From Lachnoclostridium sp. UBA6558 (GTDB lineage Bacteria; Bacillota; Clostridia; Lachnospirales; Lachnospiraceae): 6,661 bases of DNA. The notes beneath the pieces are model-generated. The model saw only the letters and a program-made list of their open reading frames with translations, had not been told where the DNA came from and searched no databases. Location of the stretch: NCBI GenBank assembly GCA_002434335.1, contig DJJW01000013.1, positions 75,012-81,672 on the forward strand. Reading direction: 5' to 3'. The stretch's first letter is position 1; every line of letters begins with the position of its first letter. The position numbers were made by a program, and so were the translations under genes. This document shows, piece by piece, positions 1 through 4,451 of this stretch.

Positions 1-1065
1 TTAAGAGGACATTATCCCCTTGAAACCTGCCTTTTGAAAGAAGAGCTGGAAAAGGGGCTGGATAGTAAGGTAGATGGAGAAATTTTAATTCCCTTTTTTA
101 AAGCAGGTGGAAGGTATACCATTGATAATGTTCATTATGTCAAATATGAAGATGAACTTATCCCTGCAGCTGATACAGAATTTGCCAGAGACAAAACCTT
201 TGGTTATACCAGCTCCAATCTTTGTGAATATATCGAAGAAAAGACAGGTGGTGCTTACCCTGCAGAAGAAGTGAAATCTGTCAGCTTAGACCAGCTTCGA
301 GGAGCCGAACTGGAGGCAATAGAGAAGACACTGCTTGATGTAAAAGGTTTTGGGAAGGTAGTAGTTAATGCCATAGATTCAGGCTGCCTGGAAACTTTCT
401 GCGTTGCCCTGTACCGTGCAATTAAGGAGGGAAGGCATTATCTGCTCCGAACTGCCGCTGATTTTGTAAAGGTTATAGGCGGAATATCTGATCAGCCTTT
501 GCTCCGTAAAGAGGATATGATTACTGCACCTGTAAAACGAGGTGGTATTGTGGTTATAGGCTCCCATACAGAGAAGACAACCGCACAGCTGGAAGCCTTA
601 AAGGATATGGAGAAGCTGGAATTTCTGGAATTTGATTCTGACCTTGTATTGGAGAACAGGTTGGAGGAAGAGGTAAAACGGGTTACAGCACTTAGTAAAG
701 CACTGATAGAGGAAGGTAAAACAGTTGTTACCTATACGAAACGCAGATTACTGACACTTGAAAAGGATACGAAAGAAAATGCGCTTATGAGATCTGTTAA
801 GATTTCTGAATCGGTACTTAAGCTGGTATCTGAACTAGGTACAGTTCCGGAATTTGTTATTGCAAAGGGTGGAATTACCTCCAGTGATATCGGGGTGAAA
901 GCACTAAAGGTTCGTAAGGCATATGTATTAGGTCAGATTCAGCCTGGAATTCCCGTTTGGAAAACAGATGAAAATAGCCGATTTCCGGGAATACCCTATA
1001 TAATCTTCCCTGGAAATGTTGGTGAAAGTCAGACGCTAAAGAAAATCTTACAAGAATTAATTTAA
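1..1065 (+). CDS. Four-carbon acid sugar kinase family protein (DUF1537 / YgbK-OtnK-DtnK type), 5'-truncated by the window
   Basis: ATP-dependent kinase of the family that phosphorylates four-carbon sugar acids such as D-threonate, D-erythronate or 2-oxo-tetronates in the cytoplasm. The frame is open from base 1, so the gene begins upstream; 354 residues are visible. The first residues (LRGHYPLET) fit the family's STLRGHFP-E substrate-binding motif, cut in the middle. PFFKAGGRYT follows about 25 residues later, and then FGYTSSNL. The C-terminal nucleotide-binding domain shows AKGGITSSD and, near the end, PGIPVW and FPGNVGES, all hallmarks of the family. A TTG at 34 opens a shorter frame but lies inside the conserved domain and is not the start. 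Roughly 80 N-terminal residues are missing if the usual family length holds. The exact substrate cannot be told from this sequence. The gene looks like sugar-acid catabolism and is separated from the carrier protein gene by 89 nt, so it probably marks the flank of the NRPS cluster rather than part of it. Confidence 0.9.
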   Translation, partial: LRGHYPLETCLLKEELEKGLDSKVDGEILIPFFKAGGRYTIDNVHYVKYEDELIPAADTEFARDKTFGYTSSNLCEYIEEKTGGAYPAEEVKSVSLDQLRGAELEAIEKTLLDVKGFGKVVVNAIDSGCLETFCVALYRAIKEGRHYLLRTAADFVKVIGGISDQPLLRKEDMITAPVKRGGIVVIGSHTEKTTAQLEALKDMEKLEFLEFDSDLVLENRLEEEVKRVTALSKALIEEGKTVVTYTKRRLLTLEKDTKENALMRSVKISESVLKLVSELGTVPEFVIAKGGITSSDIGVKALKVRKAYVLGQIQPGIPVWKTDENSRFPGIPYIIFPGNVGESQTLKKILQELI

Positions 1066-1154
1066 GGTATGAATATATAACAGCGTAATTTTATAACAAA
1101 CGCAGTAAATTTGGACGGTAATAATTTAGAAGGCAGTATAGGGGTGAGATTGAG

Positions 1155-1397
1155 ATGCAAGTACAAGATAGGATAAGAGAAATTATAAATAACTTAGAAG
1201 TACTCGATGTATCAATTGATGGGGTTCAGGATAATGATGATTTGGAGTTTCATGGCATGAATTCTCTGCGCTGGGTAAAGCTTCTGGTGACTTTGGAAAA
1301 AGAATTCGGCATTAAATTTGATGATGCCTTTCTGATGAAGGATGATAACAACACCATTAAGGAATTGGTTCATTATGTCGAAGCTATGATCAGATAA
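1155..1397 (+). CDS. Free-standing acyl/peptidyl carrier protein
   Basis: An 80-residue phosphopantetheine-binding carrier protein. The helix-II motif is GMNSLRWVKL (residues 34-43), so Ser37 is the expected attachment site. The usual Asp before it is replaced by Asn36. LEKEFGIKF (47-55) and the C-terminal TIKELVHYVEAM helix complete a standard four-helix carrier fold. The start at ATG 1155 follows AGGGGTGAG (1140-1148) with a 6-nt spacer, a strong ribosome binding site. The nitroreductase gene follows 24 nt after the stop, which suggests one transcript. The Sfp-type transferase at 3676-4359 is the obvious activating enzyme. By family knowledge such a discrete carrier holds an amino acid or acyl group for tailoring or transfer to an NRPS or an acyltransferase. 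Which one cannot be read here, and no dedicated adenylation enzyme for it is visible in the window. A fatty-acid-synthesis ACP is less likely given the Asn-Ser-Leu motif and the context. Confidence 0.9.
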   Translation: MQVQDRIREIINNLEVLDVSIDGVQDNDDLEFHGMNSLRWVKLLVTLEKEFGIKFDDAFLMKDDNNTIKELVHYVEAMIR

Positions 1398-1421
1398 CCT
1401 GCCATCTTATGGAGGTCATAT

Positions 1422-2153
1422 ATGGAATTAAATCAGGCGATTTTCGAACGTAAGTCTATCAGATCTTTTCAGGATAAGCCGGTGGAAGAAGATAAAATCA
1501 AGGAATTGATAAAGGCAGCAATCTATGCTCCTTCTGCCTCTAATAAGCAGGCCTGGAAATTTATCGTGATAGATGATAAGGACATGAAAGAAGCTATATG
1601 TATGCAAAATGGCGGTATAACAAAAAACGGTGGTACTGATTTAATTCAAAAAGCTCCCACCGGAATATTAGTCCTTTACAGAAATGATGTATCCAGAAAT
1701 TATAAGCTTTACAAGGACACGATTCAAAGTCGCTCAGCAGCAATACAGAACATGCTCTTAAAAGCACATGAGGTGGGGCTTGGAGCCTGTTGGATGTGTA
1801 AATTACCTCATCCCGGATATCTAAGGAAGTTATTAGATATTCCCAAATATTATGATGTCATCGCCTACGTTGTGCTGGGCTATCCAAAGGAATATCTGGC
1901 GGAGCATACCCTATGGCACTATCAGGGAGATGCTGCTGGTGCTCTGGAACGAAAAAGACGCTACTCCATAGAGGATGTAGCCTGCCATAACAGATTTGTG
2001 GGACATAACAATCAAAAAGGTGTGTTAAAACATCCCAATATTTTGTACCGGTTACATGCAATCCAGTTAAACATAAAAACCAATGGTAAATCAACACTTC
2101 TGGAGAAGTTGATGAAACCACTGTTTAAATTATTCGATGGAACATATACCTAA
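1422..2153 (+). CDS. Nitroreductase-family FMN-dependent oxidoreductase
   Basis: A 243-residue member of the nitroreductase superfamily, which use FMN as dimers in the cytoplasm. Family signatures are R10-K-S-I-R14 (FMN phosphate contact), the PSASNKQAW segment (residues 37-45), the helix SAAIQNMLL (105-113) running into GLGACWM (119-125), and VVLGYP (150-155). A tail of about 50 residues after the family core (from about residue 193) is basic and helical-looking and does not match the core family. ATG 1422 follows GGAGGT (1411-1416) with a 5-nt spacer. The gene sits directly behind the carrier protein gene, so a role as oxidase or reductase on a carrier-bound or released peptide intermediate is plausible. 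Nitroreductase-fold enzymes are known to do such work in azol(in)e oxidation (SagB type) and NRPS Ox domains. The actual substrate is inference; a generic quinone or nitro reductase activity cannot be excluded. Confidence 0.88.
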   Translation: MELNQAIFERKSIRSFQDKPVEEDKIKELIKAAIYAPSASNKQAWKFIVIDDKDMKEAICMQNGGITKNGGTDLIQKAPTGILVLYRNDVSRNYKLYKDTIQSRSAAIQNMLLKAHEVGLGACWMCKLPHPGYLRKLLDIPKYYDVIAYVVLGYPKEYLAEHTLWHYQGDAAGALERKRRYSIEDVACHNRFVGHNNQKGVLKHPNILYRLHAIQLNIKTNGKSTLLEKLMKPLFKLFDGTYT

Positions 2154-2235
2154 TAAGTCAAAAAGATGAATTTGGAGTAGTAAAATTATGTCCAAGATGG
2201 TAAATGTATTCAATAAAAAGAAAAAACTGTTGATC

Positions 2236-2339
2236 ATAAGCTCCTAGACAAGAGGTGCGAGGCTATTCTGACAGATTACTGTGGAATCTATTCACAGGGC
2301 TGTCAGAATAGCCTAAGAGCACGCCTGTCAGGAGCTTAT
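2236..2339. repeat. Large imperfect inverted repeat / extended hairpin
   Basis: The two arms are 2236-2274 and 2300-2339. The foot pairs perfectly over 10 bp (ATAAGCTCCT with AGGAGCTTAT). The top of the stem pairs perfectly over 15 bp (AGGCTATTCTGACAG with CTGTCAGAATAGCCT), with GACA/TGTC and TGC/GCA pairs between them among bulges. A further CTGTG/CACAG pair (2279-2283 with 2293-2297) lies inside and leaves a 9-nt loop. A classical terminator is unlikely: the stem is long and bulged, and the downstream bases are TTATTATTTATA rather than a T-run. Alternatives are a structured regulatory RNA, a small palindromic transposable element, or an antiterminator-type leader for the downstream genes. 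The pairing is read directly; the function is unknown. Confidence 0.85.
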
Positions 2340-2340
2340 T

Positions 2341-2412
2341 ATTTATAGGATAGTTCTTTATAAGGTAAGTGTGACTTGAGAAAGCGGCTGTCTAGGTAGA
2401 AGTCCTATGAAT
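2341..2412. other. Second long-range inverted repeat downstream of the hairpin
   Basis: ATTTATAGGA (2341-2350) can pair with TCCTATGAAT (2403-2412) over 10 positions, one of them a G-U wobble. The intervening 52 nt are locally richer in G (AAGCGGCTG near 2381-2390). It starts one base after the large hairpin ends, so the two could form one structured RNA of about 180 nt. The stem is AT-rich and could occur by chance. No known riboswitch or tRNA-like signature was recognised. Confidence 0.35.
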
Positions 2413-2413
2413 A

Positions 2414-2451
2414 TTGAATACTGTAGAAAATTAATTTTATAGAGTTATAAA
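2414..2451 (+). promoter_or_regulatory. Possible sigma-A promoter for the downstream genes
   Basis: TTGAAT at 2414-2419 resembles a -35 box and TATAGA at 2438-2443 resembles a -10 box with an 18-nt spacer. An alternative -10 is TATAAA at 2446-2451 with a poor -35. The stretch is very AT-rich, so chance matches are easy. Its position after the hairpin and 40-50 nt before the start codon at 2491 is sensible. Confidence 0.25.
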
Positions 2452-2490
2452 AACATATTAAGTTAATATAGGAAATAAAGGTGAAATTAT

Positions 2491-3600
2491 ATGAAACTTG
2501 CGAAGGATATTCAAACAATTGAGTTATTAAATCAATTCAGCTGGAGAGCATTGAACTGCTTTTATAAGCCCTTCAGCATTATTTCGGAAAACCTGGTAAA
2601 AAACTCATCATATTATTACTTGTTATTTAAGGACTATGTAGCTGATTTTGACATCTTTTTTGCGAAAGAGACAGGAATCTTCCATACACTTCAATTTCAG
2701 AAACTTGAGCTTTTTGATGAAATATTGGAAGAACTCCTTTTAAAGGATAGAGATCTATGTTTATTAACTAATCAATACTTTAATGTACTTGACACTATGT
2801 ATAAGAAAAAGCACCACCAGCATCCCGTAATCTTAAAAGATTTTCATCAAAAGACAAAAGAGTATACTATTATAGATGAAAATTATGCCACTTCAAAACA
2901 AGGTGGGGCTATTGAATTTATAGACAGGAGAATTGAAAAAGAACTGTTATATAAGCTTTGCAGTGAGATATCTAAGACCAGTTTTATTACTCCACACAGG
3001 GTAGATTATGATAATTATAAGGATGACTCCTTCTGCTATTTTGAGTTTTCAAGACATACGGAGGATAAATATCACATTGATTGTGAGCATATCGTTTATA
3101 GTTTTAAAGAGCTTATACCAACTATTTTTACATTTCTGAACAAAGCACAAGCAGACACTCACGAACTATTGAAAAAACTGGAGGAAGACCCCTTTTCAAC
3201 CAGAGCTGTTTATCTTTCTTATATGAAAGGCATTAAGGTAGGATTACCGCCACTCAATAATCTGGAAACCTTGTTTAAGAACCATGGAGGAATTATTTCA
3301 ACAAAATATAATAATATGGTGATTATCAATACCTTGTTAAGGACAGGGAAAATGGATAACAGAGGCAATGAAGAGTTGCCTTATAAAGTACAGCAATTAC
3401 TGTCAGCCTATAATCAATTTAAAGAATTGTTCTTTAAGGTTACTTTATCAAAAGACTCGGTTCAGTATAAAGACGACTATAAAAAGATGCACGAGGCTTT
3501 GCAGGATATATCTATAAAAGAAGTTGAATTTTTTGAGGACTTATTGACCTTAGACTGGAGTCTTAAGGATATCCAGGCACCAAGTAAATACACCACTTAA
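2491..3600 (+). CDS. Uncharacterised NRPS-cluster protein, possibly BtrH-like papain-fold acyltransferase
   Basis: A 369-residue soluble protein with no signal peptide or membrane segment that I can see. I do not recognise it firmly. The N-terminal part has the layout of the butirosin BtrH N-terminal (papain-like) family: a Cys in an early N-C-F motif (Cys23 in ALNCFY), then about 90 residues later a His-rich strand start (HHQHPVIL, His111), and then a strand ending in Asp (YTIIDEN, Asp129). Cys23/His111/Asp129 would make a Cys-His-Asp triad. The C-terminal two thirds are helical, rich in Lys, Glu and Tyr, without a recognised motif. ATG 2491 follows AAAGGTGA (2477-2484) with a 6-nt spacer. 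BtrH itself transfers an acyl side chain from the carrier protein BtrI to an aminoglycoside amine; a free carrier protein is encoded upstream at 1155-1397, which fits a similar role by inference. An unrelated cluster-specific protein is the main alternative. Confidence 0.5.
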   Translation: MKLAKDIQTIELLNQFSWRALNCFYKPFSIISENLVKNSSYYYLLFKDYVADFDIFFAKETGIFHTLQFQKLELFDEILEELLLKDRDLCLLTNQYFNVLDTMYKKKHHQHPVILKDFHQKTKEYTIIDENYATSKQGGAIEFIDRRIEKELLYKLCSEISKTSFITPHRVDYDNYKDDSFCYFEFSRHTEDKYHIDCEHIVYSFKELIPTIFTFLNKAQADTHELLKKLEEDPFSTRAVYLSYMKGIKVGLPPLNNLETLFKNHGGIISTKYNNMVIINTLLRTGKMDNRGNEELPYKVQQLLSAYNQFKELFFKVTLSKDSVQYKDDYKKMHEALQDISIKEVEFFEDLLTLDWSLKDIQAPSKYTT

Positions 3601-3675
3601 TGGCGGATACAAAAGAAATTAACAATGGATGTATAAGCAGAGCCAATATATTCCATCAGATAAAGGTAGGAGAAT

Positions 3676-4359
3676 ATGATCGAAATTTACGCTGTAAATT
3701 TAAAACACCAATTACCGAAGGAGGTATATCATCTGCTTCTAAGTAATGTATCCGGGGAAAAGCAGGATAAAATCGGAAGGTTTCACAGAATCCAGGATGC
3801 CCAGCGTTCGCTGATCAGTGATGTCTTGGTCAGACGGATAATAACTGACAAGCTGAGACGAAAAAACGAGGATATTGTATTTGAATACAATGAGTATGGT
3901 AAACCTGCTTTAAAACAGCAGCAGGATTTCTGCTTTAATACCTCTCATGCAGGAGATTGGATTGTATGTGCTGTCCATACGTTACCAGTAGGTATTGATG
4001 TTGAACATATTCAACCAATAGAGTTTGATATTGCAAAGCGTTTCTTTAGCCAGGAGGAGTATCAGGACCTGATGCAAAAAGAGGATTCAGAACGTTTATC
4101 TTATTTTTATGAACTATGGACCTTGAAAGAGGCTTATATTAAGGCTGTGGGAAAAGGGCTTTCAATACCGCTGAACTCCTTTTCCTTTCGTATTCCTTTC
4201 GAGGATATATTGTTTAAATCCAAAGAGGATACAAGGAATTATAGCTTTAAACAATATAAGCTTGCTGCAGATTATAAAATGGCAGTATGTGGAATGAATA
4301 GCAGTTTTGCTGATGAGGTGAAGCTCCTAAAGGCTGAAGAATTAATAAAATTCTACTAA
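3676..4359 (+). CDS. Sfp-type 4'-phosphopantetheinyl transferase
   Basis: Transfers the phosphopantetheine arm of coenzyme A to the conserved Ser of carrier proteins, turning apo into holo forms in the cytoplasm. At 227 residues it has the normal length of the two-subdomain Sfp class. Seen in the sequence: NEYGKPAL (72-79), FNTSHAGDW (87-95), the Mg/CoA motif GIDVE with Asp108 and Glu110, FFSQEEY (123-129), and the signature W148-T-L-K-E152-A-Y-I-K156 followed by GKGL. Asp108, Glu110 and Glu152 match the metal-binding acids of Bacillus Sfp. ATG 3676 is preceded by AAAGGTAGGAGA (3662-3673); the AGGAGA part is only 2 nt away, so the earlier AAAGG is the more likely contact. The gene lies between the 369-residue protein (75-nt gap) and the NRPS (88-nt gap). 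Its likely targets are the carrier protein at 1155-1397 and the NRPS carrier domains. Confidence 0.95.
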   Translation: MIEIYAVNLKHQLPKEVYHLLLSNVSGEKQDKIGRFHRIQDAQRSLISDVLVRRIITDKLRRKNEDIVFEYNEYGKPALKQQQDFCFNTSHAGDWIVCAVHTLPVGIDVEHIQPIEFDIAKRFFSQEEYQDLMQKEDSERLSYFYELWTLKEAYIKAVGKGLSIPLNSFSFRIPFEDILFKSKEDTRNYSFKQYKLAADYKMAVCGMNSSFADEVKLLKAEELIKFY

Positions 4360-4427
4360 CAATAGTTTAAACGAGTTGGTGAAAAGAGGCAGGGGTTACA
4401 GCCAAGTTTATAGGGGAAGGGATTCGT

Positions 4428-4451
4428 ATGGAAGGAAGGTATTTTTTATGA
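4428..4451 (+). CDS. Possible seven-codon minigene coupled to the NRPS start
   Basis: ATG 4428 opens a frame of seven codons (MEGRYFL) whose TGA (4449-4451) overlaps the NRPS ATG as ATGA. It has its own purine-rich site AGGGGAAGG (4412-4420) with a 7-nt spacer. Ribosomes finishing it would be placed on the NRPS start, a translational-coupling layout. It is too short to have coding evidence, and the overlap could be chance. Confidence 0.3.
   Translation: MEGRYFL
4432..4440 (+). promoter_or_regulatory. Ribosome binding site that decides the NRPS start
   Basis: AAGGAAGGT ends 7 nt before ATG 4448. The NRPS frame is open further upstream, with GTG at 4379 and TTG at 4376, but neither has a comparable ribosome binding site and the extra residues would be a very basic stretch unlike a condensation domain. 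This supports 4448 as the start. Confidence 0.7.

Larger units (their letters stand above)
2154..2490. other. 337-nt noncoding gap with strong secondary structure
   Basis: This gap between the nitroreductase and the next gene carries no convincing protein gene. It contains an AT-rich lead with a possible leader-like short frame from ATG 2189, a large imperfect hairpin (2236-2339, about 47% GC by hand count), a second long-range inverted repeat (2341-2350 with 2403-2412), and an AT-rich stretch (2413-2490) with promoter-like hexamers and the ribosome binding site AAAGGTGA (2477-2484). The part after the hairpin is about 26% GC by hand count, so the hairpin stands out in composition. The gap splits the carrier/nitroreductase pair from the downstream genes and is the natural place for regulation or for an inserted small element. 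Confidence 0.7.

Noticed and set aside
379..567. Small minus-strand open frame inside the sugar kinase gene
   Set aside because: It lies fully antisense to a conserved gene and its translation shows no recognisable motif.
1083..1103. Small GCGT/ACGC inverted repeat after the kinase gene as a terminator
   Set aside because: Only 4 bp with a 13-nt loop and no following T-run; not enough to call a terminator.
1111..1142. TTGGAC ... TATAGG as a promoter for the carrier gene
   Set aside because: The spacing would be about 20 nt and the -10 match is poor; not supportable from sequence alone.
1858..2121. 87-codon minus-strand open frame inside the nitroreductase gene
   Set aside because: It is antisense to the clearly coding nitroreductase and has no domain signature.
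2251..2262. GTGCG inside the hairpin as the 5' end of a group II intron
   Set aside because: No domain V-like hairpin, no reverse transcriptase gene and no room for an intron; a five-base match is chance.
4376..4447. Upstream in-frame TTG (4376) or GTG (4379) start for the NRPS
   Set aside because: No good ribosome binding site precedes them, and the added residues are a basic stretch unlike any NRPS N-terminus; ATG 4448 has AAGGAAGGT at 7 nt.
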